64,000 nt of DNA from Archangium violaceum (lineage in GTDB: Bacteria; Myxococcota; Myxococcia; Myxococcales; Myxococcaceae), in contig NZ_CP069338.1 of NCBI RefSeq assembly GCF_016859125.1, forward strand, positions 4,031,501-4,095,500, written 5' to 3'. A program made the translations under genes and the position numbers. Every line of letters starts with the position of its first letter. Positions within the stretch are counted from its first letter, which is position 1. This document shows, piece by piece, positions 1-8,004 of this stretch. The notes beneath the pieces were generated by a model. That model saw only the letters and a program-made list of their open reading frames with translations, did not search any database and was not told where the DNA came from.

Positions 1-564
1 GACGTCTCGCGCGGCGCGGCGCTCCGGCGCCCCGTCCCCTCGGAGCCCGAGCCCGTGCTGGCGGTGGATGGCTCCAACCTGAGCGCCGTGCTCTTCCACC
101 TGATGGTGGAGTGCCCCGAGCGCTGGCGCGAGCTCGAGGCGTCTCTGCGCGAGGCCCTTCCGTCCTTCCTCTCGCTCTCGGTGAAGCCCCGGGGCGGGCC
201 GGGCACCGTGCTCGGCGTCTGGCGCGAGGCCGGCGTGCGGGACGAGCTGACGCTGGCGGACCTCTCGGACGGGACGCTGCGCCTGCTGTGCCTGGCGGCG
301 CTGTGCCTGTCTCCTCTCAAGGCACCCCTGGTGGGCCTCGACGGGCCCGAGCTGGGGCTCCACCCGCGCTTGCTGCCCGTGCTCGCGCGGCTGCTGCGGC
401 GGGCCTCGGCCGAGACCCAGGTGCTCGTGGCCACGCAGTCGCCCGAGCTGCTCGCCGGGTTGCCACCCGACTCGGTGGCCGTGATGCGGCGGGTGGCGGG
501 GCTCGCGGTGTTTTCCGGGCCCGGGTCGGGGCGGGCGGATGGGGTGGAAGGGACCCGCTCGTAG
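1..564 (+). CDS. RecF/SMC-like AAA ATPase, C-terminal part (5' end outside window)
   Basis: The reading frame is open from base 1 and ends at 564, so only the last 187 residues are visible. They show the C-terminal half of an ABC-type, RecF/SMC-like ATPase (AAA_21 type). There is a signature-like LSDGTLRLL segment (near residue 86), a Walker B region GLDGPELGLHP (near residue 114), and a D-loop/H-loop region ending VATQSPELL. Family members usually read hhhhDEPE at Walker B; here the catalytic Glu position is Gly (LDGPE), although the following Glu is kept. Such proteins are often annotated as ATP-binding proteins of unknown substrate. The VWA gene follows 112 bp downstream on the same strand. 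Confidence 0.7.
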   Translation, partial: DVSRGAALRRPVPSEPEPVLAVDGSNLSAVLFHLMVECPERWRELEASLREALPSFLSLSVKPRGGPGTVLGVWREAGVRDELTLADLSDGTLRLLCLAALCLSPLKAPLVGLDGPELGLHPRLLPVLARLLRRASAETQVLVATQSPELLAGLPPDSVAVMRRVAGLAVFSGPGSGRADGVEGTRS

Positions 565-676
565 CCGGGGGATTCTCGGGGCCTCCGAGTTGCGATGAAG
601 GGGGCCAGGTCGGCGATACTGGAGGGACGCGGTAGCGGCGGGGTGCGCACACGTGCCTCGCGCGGAGGAAGAAGCA

Positions 677-1915
677 ATGAAGCTGACGGCCTGGGCGGTC
701 GAGCGCGATGGTGAGCGTGGTCGGGATGTGCATCTGCTCGTCAACGTGGAGGCCGAGACGGACGCCCCCCGCGCGCCGGTGGCGGTGAACCTCGCGTTGG
801 ACCGGAGCGCCTCCATGCGGGGCGCGCCCCTGGCCGCGGCGGTGGAGGCCGCGCAGTTGCTCGTCGAGCGCGCGGGGTCGAAGGACTACCTCGGGCTGCT
901 CGCCTTCGACGGTGTCCCCGAGCAGCTCGAGCCGCTGCGCCTCATGGACTCGGACGCGCGGGCGGACCTCTCCGAGAGCCTCTCCCTGCTGCAGGCCGGC
1001 GAGGGCACCGCGCTGCACGAGGCGGTGGAGTCGGGTGCCGCCGCCGTGCGCCGGCTGTTCATCCCCGGCGCGCGCCCGAAGATGCTGGTGCTCACCGATG
1101 GAGAGCCCTCGGTGGGACCGCGCTCGCTCTCGGACTTCCGCGCGCTGGGCTCCAAGGTGGCCGAGTCTGGAATCACGGTGCACGCGCTGGGACTGGGGCG
1201 GCACTACCTGCCGGAGATTCTCGAGGCGCTCACCGGCCCCTCGGGCACGGGCTTCACCCACGTGGATGACGCGGAGGGCTTGCCCGTGGCCGCCGCGGGT
1301 CTGGTGGCCGAGCTCTTCGGCGAGGTGGGCACGGAGGCGCGTGTGCACGTGCGCCCCTCCGGCTTCTCCGAGTTGCAGTGCCGCCACCGCTACCTGGCGC
1401 GCGTGGAGGGGGACTCGCTGAGCGCGGGGTTGGGCTCGCTCTCACATGCCTTCCCGCGGCGGGCGCTCTTCACCGGGCGGCTGGAGCTGGCGGACTGGTC
1501 GCTCGGGGTGACGACCACGTGGACGCAGAATGGCGACACGCGGCGGGTGGCGGTGCCAGTGCAGCGCGTGCTGCCGGACAGCCCCGAGGGCCGCTTCATC
1601 CGCGCGGTGGGCGCGGAGCTGGACCTGGTGTCGGCCGAGTCGGTGGCGTGGAAGGCGCTGATGCGGCGCAACCCGGCGGCGGCCGAACAGTCGCTGCGGG
1701 CGGCCGAGGAGGCGCTGCGCGAGCTGGTGCGGCTGGGGGTGGACGAGGTGCCGGCGAAGCGGCACGTGGAGCGGCTGGCGGATCTGAAGCTGGCGGTGGA
1801 GCGGCGCACGGGCGAGTTGCCGGCGCTGCTGGTGCGACGGGCCCGGGCCGCGGACGCGCGCACGGGACTGAGCATCATCCAGCCCGCGGTGCCCGCGCGG
1901 AAGGCCGGCAACTGA
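677..1915 (+). CDS. VWA (von Willebrand factor A) domain protein
   Basis: This 412-residue protein carries a von Willebrand factor A domain in its first half. The metal-ion-dependent adhesion site is complete: LDRSAS (DxSxS) near residue 42, a Thr in GEGTALHEA, and LTDGEP near residue 143. VWA proteins bind partner proteins through a divalent metal; the partner here is unknown. There is no signal peptide, so it is probably cytoplasmic. The C-terminal third is rich in Ala, Arg and Glu and predicted helical. ATG 677 was chosen because GGAGGAAG lies just upstream; a GTG at 653 is in frame but sits in front of that ribosome-binding site. It may be co-transcribed with the preceding ATPase, a pairing that recalls ATPase/VWA modules, but this is inference. 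Confidence 0.8.
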   Translation: MKLTAWAVERDGERGRDVHLLVNVEAETDAPRAPVAVNLALDRSASMRGAPLAAAVEAAQLLVERAGSKDYLGLLAFDGVPEQLEPLRLMDSDARADLSESLSLLQAGEGTALHEAVESGAAAVRRLFIPGARPKMLVLTDGEPSVGPRSLSDFRALGSKVAESGITVHALGLGRHYLPEILEALTGPSGTGFTHVDDAEGLPVAAAGLVAELFGEVGTEARVHVRPSGFSELQCRHRYLARVEGDSLSAGLGSLSHAFPRRALFTGRLELADWSLGVTTTWTQNGDTRRVAVPVQRVLPDSPEGRFIRAVGAELDLVSAESVAWKALMRRNPAAAEQSLRAAEEALRELVRLGVDEVPAKRHVERLADLKLAVERRTGELPALLVRRARAADARTGLSIIQPAVPARKAGN

Positions 1916-2107
1916 TCCTCCGTTCGAGGTCGCTCGGCAAGTGTGCGAGCGGATTTTCTTCCGTGTAACCCCATCGCGGGTTGCCGCGTACCACCCACAC
2001 CACGGGACGGACCGACCGGGAATGCCCGTCTGCCTGGAGGGTTGGTGGGCGCCAATCCACGGGCGGGAGGCTGGCGGTCGGCGAGCCAGTGGGTTAACGG
2101 GAGGCGC

Positions 2108-4381
2108 ATGACGCAGCGGCCGGTACGACGTTCGAGCTGGGGGGCACTTTTCTTCTTCGCGGCGCTGGGGCTGTGCCTCGGCTCGGGCGTGGCCCGGGCT
2201 CAATTGCCGGCCACGGCGATGGGCACGGGCGCTCCGGACCAGGGCGACCCGCGCGTGGAAGCCGCCCTCCTGACGGATGTCTCCCAGGTGAAGCCGGGGG
2301 ACTCGTTCCGCATCGGCGTGCGCTTCCGCATGGACCCGGGTTGGCACATCTACTGGAAGAATCCAGGGGACTCGGGTCTGGCCTCCGAAATCGTCTGGGA
2401 CACGCCGGGCACCACCGTGGGCGAGCTGCAGTGGCCCACGCCCATCACCTTCCGCAGCCCGGACGGCTTCATCACCTCCTATGGCTACGGGGAAGAGGTG
2501 CTCCTCTTCGCCCAGGCCCATGTCTCCGACAAGCTCACGGGCTCGGCGCAGCTGTCGGCCGCGGCGGACATCCTCGTGTGCGAGACGCGCTGCCTGCCCG
2601 CGCAGCTCATGCTCACCCGCAACATCCCCCTGGGCTCCGAGACGCGGCCCGACCCCGAGCACGCGCCCCTCTTCGACGAGGCCCTCTCGCGTGTCCCGGT
2701 GACGCCCGAGAGCTCTGGCCACGTGGTGACGCTCGCGCTCGACACGAAGCCGCTCACCGCCGGCCGTCCCTTCACCGGCACCCTCACCGTGACGGGCCCC
2801 AAGGGCCAGCCGGTGCCCGCCGTGGAGAAGGACTTCTTCGTGCCCGAGCGCGTCCGCGGCCTCGCGCGTCTGGCCCTCTCTCCCGTGGAGGGCAAGCCCG
2901 GCACCTTCAAGCTGGAGGGTGAGACGGCCCCGGACGTGCCCGAGCAGGAGCCCCGCTTCGTGGGCGTGTTGCGCCTGGGTCCGGCCTCCGTGGGCCGTCC
3001 CTCGCTGACGTTGGATCTCCCGCTCGCGCCCGTGGTGGCCGCCGAGCCCGGTGCCGCCGGCGCCGCTCCAGTGGTGAAGCCCGCGCCCGCGCCGAAGCCG
3101 CCCGCGGTGGTGGCCACGGCCGTGGCGCCCGAGTCGTCGCTGTCGCTGGGCCTGGTGCTCCTCTTCGCCTTCCTCGGGGGCGCGCTGCTCAACCTCATGC
3201 CGTGCGTCTTCCCGGTGCTGGCCCTCAAGGCGTACGGCTTCACCCGCACCGTGCACGCCGAGCGCGGCAAGGTGGTGCTGCACGCGGTGGCGTACGCGGG
3301 TGGCATCATCGGCTCGCTGCTGGCGCTGGCTCTGGCGGTGCTGGCCCTGCGCGCGGGCGGACACAGCGTGGGCTGGGGCTTCCAGTTCCAGGAGCCGCTC
3401 TTCGTGGCCGCGGTGGCCGCCGTGCTGGTGGCCTTCGCCCTCAACCTCTTCGGCGTCTTCACCGTGGGCACGGACGGCACCGCCCTGGTGGAGAAGGTGG
3501 ACTCGAGCCACGGTCTGGCGCGCAGCGCGGGCGAGGGCGTGTTGGCGGTGGTGCTGGCCACGCCCTGCTCGGCGCCGCTGCTGGGCACCGCGGTGGGTTT
3601 CGCGCTCGCGGCGGGCCCGGCCACGGTGCTGGCCACCTTCTTCATGCTGGGCCTCGGCCTGGCGCTGCCCTTCTGCCTGCTGGTGCTGGTGCCGGGGCTC
3701 GCGAAGCTCCTGCCCAAGCCGGGCGCGTGGATGGAGCGTGGCAAGCAGTTGCTCGGCTTCGCGCTGCTGGGCACCACGGTGTGGCTGGTGTGGGTGATGG
3801 GAGGCCTCACGGGCGTGGACGGCATGGCCCGGCTGCTCGCCTTCCTCGCGGTGGTGGGCCTGGGCGCCTGGCTGTACGGCCTGGCACAGGGCTCCACGGG
3901 GGCGCGCAAGGCGGCGGGCGTGGCGGCGGTGGTGGCGGTGCTGGCCGTGGGCGGTGTCTTCTCCCTGCGCTTCGAGGAGACGGGGCCGGCCGTGCGCAAG
4001 GCCTCGGCGGTGGGCGAGGCGCAGCCGTGGGACGAGGCGGCGGTGGCCGCCGCGCTGGAGGCGGGGCAGCCCGTCTTCATCGACTTCACCGCGGACTGGT
4101 GCCTCACCTGCAAATTCAACGAGCGCACGGTGCTGACGCGCGAGGACGTCCAGGCCGCCTTCGCGGAGCACAGGGTGGCCTTCTTCGTGGCGGACTGGAC
4201 GCGGCGGGACGCGCGCATCAGCTCGAAGCTGGCCGAGTTCGGCCGCGCCGGCGTGCCCATGTACCTGGTGGTGAGCCCCGTCTCGCCCGACAAGCCCGAG
4301 GTGCTGCCCGAGCTGCTCACCTCCGACACCGTCATCGATGCCGTGCGCCGCGCGTCGAAGCGGATGGCCGACGCCCGCTAG
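2108..4381 (+). CDS. DsbD/ScsB-family thiol:disulfide interchange protein
   Basis: This 757-residue membrane protein should carry electrons from cytoplasmic thioredoxin to periplasmic thiols. A signal peptide (residues about 10-35) leads into a DsbD N-terminal-type domain with PGWHIYWKNPGDSG and a Cys pair in CETRCLPAQ. The central multi-helix domain has the two membrane cysteines typical of the DsbD/CcdA fold, in LMPCVFPVL and ATPCSAPLLG. The C-terminal thioredoxin-like domain has WCLTCK near residue 664. All three redox modules are therefore present. ATG 2108 has GGGAGG upstream and gives a clean signal peptide; the frame is open further upstream. The thioredoxin-like gene follows after 42 bp with the same orientation, and is a natural substrate candidate. 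Confidence 0.88.
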   Translation: MTQRPVRRSSWGALFFFAALGLCLGSGVARAQLPATAMGTGAPDQGDPRVEAALLTDVSQVKPGDSFRIGVRFRMDPGWHIYWKNPGDSGLASEIVWDTPGTTVGELQWPTPITFRSPDGFITSYGYGEEVLLFAQAHVSDKLTGSAQLSAAADILVCETRCLPAQLMLTRNIPLGSETRPDPEHAPLFDEALSRVPVTPESSGHVVTLALDTKPLTAGRPFTGTLTVTGPKGQPVPAVEKDFFVPERVRGLARLALSPVEGKPGTFKLEGETAPDVPEQEPRFVGVLRLGPASVGRPSLTLDLPLAPVVAAEPGAAGAAPVVKPAPAPKPPAVVATAVAPESSLSLGLVLLFAFLGGALLNLMPCVFPVLALKAYGFTRTVHAERGKVVLHAVAYAGGIIGSLLALALAVLALRAGGHSVGWGFQFQEPLFVAAVAAVLVAFALNLFGVFTVGTDGTALVEKVDSSHGLARSAGEGVLAVVLATPCSAPLLGTAVGFALAAGPATVLATFFMLGLGLALPFCLLVLVPGLAKLLPKPGAWMERGKQLLGFALLGTTVWLVWVMGGLTGVDGMARLLAFLAVVGLGAWLYGLAQGSTGARKAAGVAAVVAVLAVGGVFSLRFEETGPAVRKASAVGEAQPWDEAAVAAALEAGQPVFIDFTADWCLTCKFNERTVLTREDVQAAFAEHRVAFFVADWTRRDARISSKLAEFGRAGVPMYLVVSPVSPDKPEVLPELLTSDTVIDAVRRASKRMADAR

Positions 4382-4423
4382 CCGTGTTCCTTCCGCAGTA
4401 CCCCCACAAGGAGAGCTGAGCGA

Positions 4424-5011
4424 ATGAAGTCCCTCTTCACCGCAGTCGCCCTCGCCGTGATGCTGCCCGTGGTGGCCCTCGCCGCCGAGACCGCCCAGGT
4501 GGGCAAGCCCGCTCCGGCCTTCACCTTGAAGGACGAGTCGGGCAAGGAGCACTCGCTGTCGCAGTACAAGGGCAAGGTCGTCGTCCTGGAGTGGACCAAC
4601 CCCGGTTGCCCCTTCGTGCAGCGCCACTACACCGCGGGCACCATGCAGAAGACGCTGGCGGGCTTCGACGCCAACAAGGTGGTGTGGCTGGCGGTGGACT
4701 CCACCGCGGCCAACACGCCGGACAAGTCCGCGGCCTGGAGGAAGGAGAAGGGCTTCTCCTACCCGGTGCTGCAGGATCCGAGCGGCACGGTGGGCAAGTC
4801 CTACAACGCCAAGACGACCCCGCACATGTACGTCATCGATGAGCAGGGCGTGGTGCGTTACGCGGGCGCCATCGACGATGACCCGCGTGGCAACAAGAAG
4901 ACGGGCGTCACCAATCACGTGAAGACGGCGGTGGACGCGCTCCTGTCCGGCAAGCCGGTGCCGGCCGCCACCACCGAGCCGTACGGCTGCTCCGTGAAGT
5001 ACAAGAGCTAG
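4424..5011 (+). CDS. Secreted thioredoxin-like / AhpC-TSA family protein
   Basis: The 195-residue product has an N-terminal signal peptide (cleavage near ALAAETAQ) and a thioredoxin-fold redoxin domain. It begins VGKPAPAFTLKDESGKE, as redoxins do. The active-site region is NPGCPFVQRHY, with one Cys and not a CxxC, and a second Cys lies near the C-terminus in EPYGCSVKY. The pattern suggests a periplasmic peroxiredoxin-like or thiol-relay protein. An AAGGAGAG ribosome-binding site precedes ATG 4424. It lies directly downstream of the DsbD-like gene, so the two probably form an operon in which DsbD re-reduces this protein; that link is inferred from position. Confidence 0.85.
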   Translation: MKSLFTAVALAVMLPVVALAAETAQVGKPAPAFTLKDESGKEHSLSQYKGKVVVLEWTNPGCPFVQRHYTAGTMQKTLAGFDANKVVWLAVDSTAANTPDKSAAWRKEKGFSYPVLQDPSGTVGKSYNAKTTPHMYVIDEQGVVRYAGAIDDDPRGNKKTGVTNHVKTAVDALLSGKPVPAATTEPYGCSVKYKS

Positions 5012-5296
5012 TGTCGGACGGAGGCGGGCTCCGGGTATCTCGCGGCGTACGCCCGTGAGTCCCGCCTGGGATTCACCGTTGGAGGGACGCCCCCTCCTGC
5101 CCGTGAAGCTGGAGGCGCGCGGCAAGCTGGATGCGTTCCGCGGACCACCGCCCGCCGCCGAGAGCTGGGCGGTGGCCGCGCGGCGCTCCATCGCGGGGAG
5201 CGCGCTCCACCGTCATACTGGCGCGGACGCGGGTCCGCGCCATGGACGTGAGACCCGTGGCACGAGGGGCCCGGTGGGCCTGGAGGCACGAGTCGC

Positions 5297-5779
5297 ATGG
5301 AAGCAGGGTGGAGCATCCGCAAGGCGGGCGTGGAGGACCTGGACGAGTTGATCCGCCTGCGCCTGGCGCTGCTGCGCAGCACGCGCGAGGTGGAGCGGTT
5401 CGAGGACGAGGAGGCGTTGGTGGCGAAGACCCGGCGCTACCTCGAGCGGGCGATACCGGAGGGCCGTTTCCACGCGTGGGTGGCGGAGGCGGAGGGCCGA
5501 CTGGTGGCCAGCAGTGGCATCATGCCCTTCGAGAGACCGCCGGTGCCCGGCAACATGGCGGGCCTGGAGATGCACATCCTCAACATGTACACGGAGCCCG
5601 GGTGGCGAGGGCGGGGCATCGCGCGGGCGCTGTTCACGGAGTTGATGCGCTTCTCGCGCGAGCAGGGGGCGGGCCGCATCTGGCTGCACGCGACGGACGA
5701 GGGCCGGCCGCTCTACGAGTCGGTGGGCTTCAAGCCCAACCCCACGGCGCTGGAATGGACGCCTCCCGAGGGGGCATAG
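5297..5779 (+). CDS. GNAT family N-acetyltransferase
   Basis: This is a single-domain GNAT acetyltransferase of 160 residues that should transfer an acetyl group from acetyl-CoA to an amine; the substrate cannot be read from sequence. The acetyl-CoA pyrophosphate-binding motif A is clear in EPGWRGRGIARAL (near residue 95). It is followed by the usual helix and the C-terminal segment ATDEGRPLYESVGFKPN, which is typical of the family. The start ATG has GGAGG about 15 bases upstream. The 285-bp region before it (5012-5296) shows no other gene. Confidence 0.85.
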   Translation: MEAGWSIRKAGVEDLDELIRLRLALLRSTREVERFEDEEALVAKTRRYLERAIPEGRFHAWVAEAEGRLVASSGIMPFERPPVPGNMAGLEMHILNMYTEPGWRGRGIARALFTELMRFSREQGAGRIWLHATDEGRPLYESVGFKPNPTALEWTPPEGA

Positions 5780-5916
5780 GGGCTCGGAGGGGAGGAGGGC
5801 AGGCGGCGGGGCGTGGACAGGCCGCTTGTCGGGTGCCGGAACACTTCGGACCTTTCCCCCATCACCGGGCCCCCTGGCATGACGCGCGGGGCCCCACAGC
5901 GTGACGGGAGAGAGCC

Positions 5917-6156
5917 ATGGCGGAGAACAAGGGACCCGCGGACAGGGGCATCGAGAAGAACCCGCAGTTGAACAAGGACGCGAAGGAACTGGAGCGCGAG
6001 TCCCGGCACCAGGGTGAGGGGCAGGAGCGCCGGGACGTGTTGGACTCGGATACGGGCGAGGCTGGCATCCAGGACAAGGGCATTGGCGGTTACGGCGCCG
6101 ACGATTCGAGCGTGAGCGAGCGTCGCGACGCGCCTCCCGTCAGCGACAACGGCTGA
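5917..6156 (+). CDS. Small hydrophilic protein, unknown function
   Basis: A 79-residue, highly charged and probably disordered protein starting MAENKGPADRGIEKNPQ. It lacks a signal peptide, cysteines and hydrophobic stretches, and it is rich in Asp, Glu, Gly, Lys and Arg. This composition resembles small stress- or desiccation-related hydrophilic proteins, but I recognise no family. A GGGAGAGAG sequence precedes the ATG. A REP-like palindrome begins just after its stop codon. Confidence 0.55.
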   Translation: MAENKGPADRGIEKNPQLNKDAKELERESRHQGEGQERRDVLDSDTGEAGIQDKGIGGYGADDSSVSERRDAPPVSDNG

Positions 6157-6203
6157 GCCCCTCTCCCTCTCCCCCCGGGAGAGGGCCGGGGTGAGGGTAT
6201 CTC
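6157..6203 (+). repeat. REP-like palindromic repeat, copy 1
   Basis: The dyad CCCTCTCCC...GGGAGAGGG is followed by a GGGGTGAGGGTATC-type tail. It is the first of at least six related copies in the window, all outside genes. It could act as a weak transcription terminator for the upstream gene. Confidence 0.75.
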
Positions 6204-6249
6204 GCTCGACCGTACACCGAGCACCCTCTCGCATTTCCCAGAGCCCTCT

Positions 6250-6277
6250 GAGAGCCTGCCCATCTGGCAGGTCTCTC
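6250..6277 (+). promoter_or_regulatory. Hairpin immediately upstream of a ribosome-binding site
   Basis: GAGAGCCTGCC and GGCAGGTCTCTC form a stem of about 11 bp with one bulged T and a CATCT loop. The ribosome-binding site GGAGGGG of the gene at 6295 starts directly after the stem, so the fold could influence translation. No riboswitch family is recognised. Confidence 0.4.
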
Positions 6278-6294
6278 GGAGGGGAAGGGTACCC

Positions 6295-6705
6295 ATGGCT
6301 GGAATCCGCGAGGACTACATCGAGCGAATGATCGAGCGTCTGGTGGCGGCGCTCGCGGCCATCCTGAAGGCGGGCAAGAGCCAGAAGAAGGACGAAGCTC
6401 TGGACCTGATTCAGCAGACGAGCCTGTCGCTGTTCGGCATGGAGTACCGGATGCTCATCACCATCGATGCGGGCTCGGTGGCGGGGCTGCTCGGACATCC
6501 AGAGAAGATCAAGGCACTGGCGAAGCTGGTGAGCGCGGAGGCGGACCTCCTCCAGCGGAGCGGAGACACGGTGGGCGTTTCACACCGGCTCGGTCATGCG
6601 CTCGCGCTGCTCGAGGAGGCCCAGCGCGGGAGAACGACTCCCGACCCGGAGGCGGAGATGCTCCTGCGCGACGTGCGCGACAGGCTGGCCTCCACCTTCC
6701 AATAG
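6295..6705 (+). CDS. Small helical protein, DUF6483-like
   Basis: A 136-residue, all-helical cytoplasmic protein starting MAGIREDYIERMIERL. The opening REDYIxRMIExL pattern and overall size resemble the uncharacterised DUF6483 family; this is from memory and not a search. The second half (AEADLLQRSGDTVGVSH onwards) looks like a single TPR-like helical pair. No catalytic motif is visible. A strong ribosome-binding site (GGAGGGGAAGG) precedes the ATG and is itself preceded by a stem-loop. Confidence 0.6.
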   Translation: MAGIREDYIERMIERLVAALAAILKAGKSQKKDEALDLIQQTSLSLFGMEYRMLITIDAGSVAGLLGHPEKIKALAKLVSAEADLLQRSGDTVGVSHRLGHALALLEEAQRGRTTPDPEAEMLLRDVRDRLASTFQ

Positions 6706-6737
6706 GAGATGGACCTCCCGAGCGTGCGCTGTGCTCA

Positions 6738-6757
6738 GGTGTACCAGCCGGTACACC
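6738..6757. repeat. Perfect 8-bp inverted repeat (hairpin)
   Basis: GGTGTACC and GGTACACC form a perfect 8-bp stem around the loop AGCC, 33 bp after the stop codon at 6705. It has no T-run, so it is either a stem-loop at the end of the transcript or a dyad protein-binding site for the gene at 6882. Confidence 0.5.
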
Positions 6758-6881
6758 CGGGTGTCCCGGATGGGGCATGCTCCACGAGCAGACAGCCACG
6801 CGTCCCAGGAGCCGGCGTCGGGCACGGATGATGCTACGCTCCCGGGTGCGCTTGCTCCCGGGGCGCGTCGTGGAGGCAGTC

Positions 6882-7340
6882 ATGCGCGGGTTCATCATCC
6901 TCGCCATCTCGCTGTGGGCCGCGGGTGCCACCGCCGAGGAGCCGTCGCGCCATGAGGAGCCCCGGGCCGCCATCCTCGAGGCGCTCGAGGTGCAGGCCTC
7001 GCTCCCGGACCAGCCTCCCCGGTTGCCCGACGCCACGACCCCGGTGGCCGAGTCGGCTCGGGAGACCGCGTCGGAGGGTGCTCGCAAGGGCTCGGCGAAC
7101 CGCACCCGGGGTGAGGCCGCCGAGAAGGCTCGCGGTGAGGCCTCGGCACGTGCCTCTCGCGTGTCCGAGCACACGCCTCCCGGCCAGAGCATCAAGGCCG
7201 CCCGCTCCGCCGCGTTGGGCTCCGCGGGCCTGGGCTCGGATGCCCAGGATGCGGCGGGCCGCTCCCGCGCGGAGAAGGTGCGCAAGGACAAGGACAACAA
7301 GCCCGACAGTCCAGGGAACGGGCGTCCACCGAGGCCGTAA
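6882..7340 (+). CDS. Secreted Ala/Arg-rich protein, unknown function
   Basis: The predicted 152-residue product has a short signal peptide (MRGFIILAISLWAAGATAEE) followed by a low-complexity, highly charged region rich in Ala, Arg, Glu, Ser and Gly with no hydrophobic core. I recognise no domain. ATG 6882 is preferred because GGAGG lies 7 bases upstream and the signal peptide begins exactly there; the frame stays open upstream. It precedes the TPR/beta-barrel/kinase operon by 31 bp and may be its first gene. Confidence 0.55.
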   Translation: MRGFIILAISLWAAGATAEEPSRHEEPRAAILEALEVQASLPDQPPRLPDATTPVAESARETASEGARKGSANRTRGEAAEKARGEASARASRVSEHTPPGQSIKAARSAALGSAGLGSDAQDAAGRSRAEKVRKDKDNKPDSPGNGRPPRP

Positions 7341-7371
7341 TCCACTCTTCAACCGTGATAGAAAGCCTCGC

Positions 7372-8004
7372 GTGAAGCGCCTCGTGCTGTGCCTCGCCCT
7401 GCTCGGGCTCACGGCTGCCACGCCACCGGATGCGACGCCGCACCTGCTCCAGGGCGCTCGCTACTTCCGCGAGGGCCTCTTCTCCAACGCCCTGGTGGAG
7501 TTCAAGGTCGCCCAGCGTCTGGGCACGGGCGGCGAAGCGGATTGGTACATCGCCGCGTCGCTGGTGAAGCTCGGCCGCTCCGAGGAGGCGCTGGAGGCCT
7601 TCGCCACCGCGCGCAAGAACGCTCCGGACGCGCGCGACGCGCTGCTCGACTACTACCACGCGCTCGCCTGCTACGAGGCTCGCCTCTACCTGTGCGCGGA
7701 CACGCTGCTCGACGCGGTGGGGGATGCCTCGGGGCCGCGCATCGGCGAGCAGGTGCGCAGGCTGCGCTCGGACATCGCCGCGCTCTTCCGCTCGGCGCCC
7801 ATGCCCGCCTCCATCGATTGGTACCACGCACGCGCCGCCCAGGTGCGCGCGTCCGGACGTCCGACGCTCGCCGCGCACTACCTGGAGGAGGCGGTGCGGC
7901 TGGCCGAAATGCGTGAGGATCGCTATCGGCTCGTCGAGGCCCGTGCCGCGCTGGGCTCCCTGGCCGAGCGGCCCGTGCCCCTGGTGGGCGGAGAGCGTCC
8001 ATGA
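7372..8004 (+). CDS. Exported TPR-repeat protein
   Basis: This 210-residue protein starts at GTG 7372 with a signal peptide (VKRLVLCLALLGLTAATPP), followed by tetratricopeptide-like helical pairs: LLQGARYFREGLFSNALVEF, then WYIAASLVKLGRSEEALEAF, and a later HYLEEAVRLAEMRED pair. It is probably a periplasmic scaffold. Its stop codon overlaps the start of the TPR/beta-barrel gene by 4 bases (ATGA), so the two are translationally coupled. No ATG in the frame gives a signal peptide, which supports the GTG start. Confidence 0.72.
   Translation: MKRLVLCLALLGLTAATPPDATPHLLQGARYFREGLFSNALVEFKVAQRLGTGGEADWYIAASLVKLGRSEEALEAFATARKNAPDARDALLDYYHALACYEARLYLCADTLLDAVGDASGPRIGEQVRRLRSDIAALFRSAPMPASIDWYHARAAQVRASGRPTLAAHYLEEAVRLAEMREDRYRLVEARAALGSLAERPVPLVGGERP

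Noticed and set aside
1442-5191. A 1,249-codon reverse-strand open frame, and similar long ones at 18316-20949, 25288-28179, 32944-35421 and 55548-59360
   Set aside because: They lie antisense to clear genes, are rich in His, Arg, Gln and Gly, and show no recognisable domains. Long antisense frames are expected at this GC content because stop codons are rare.
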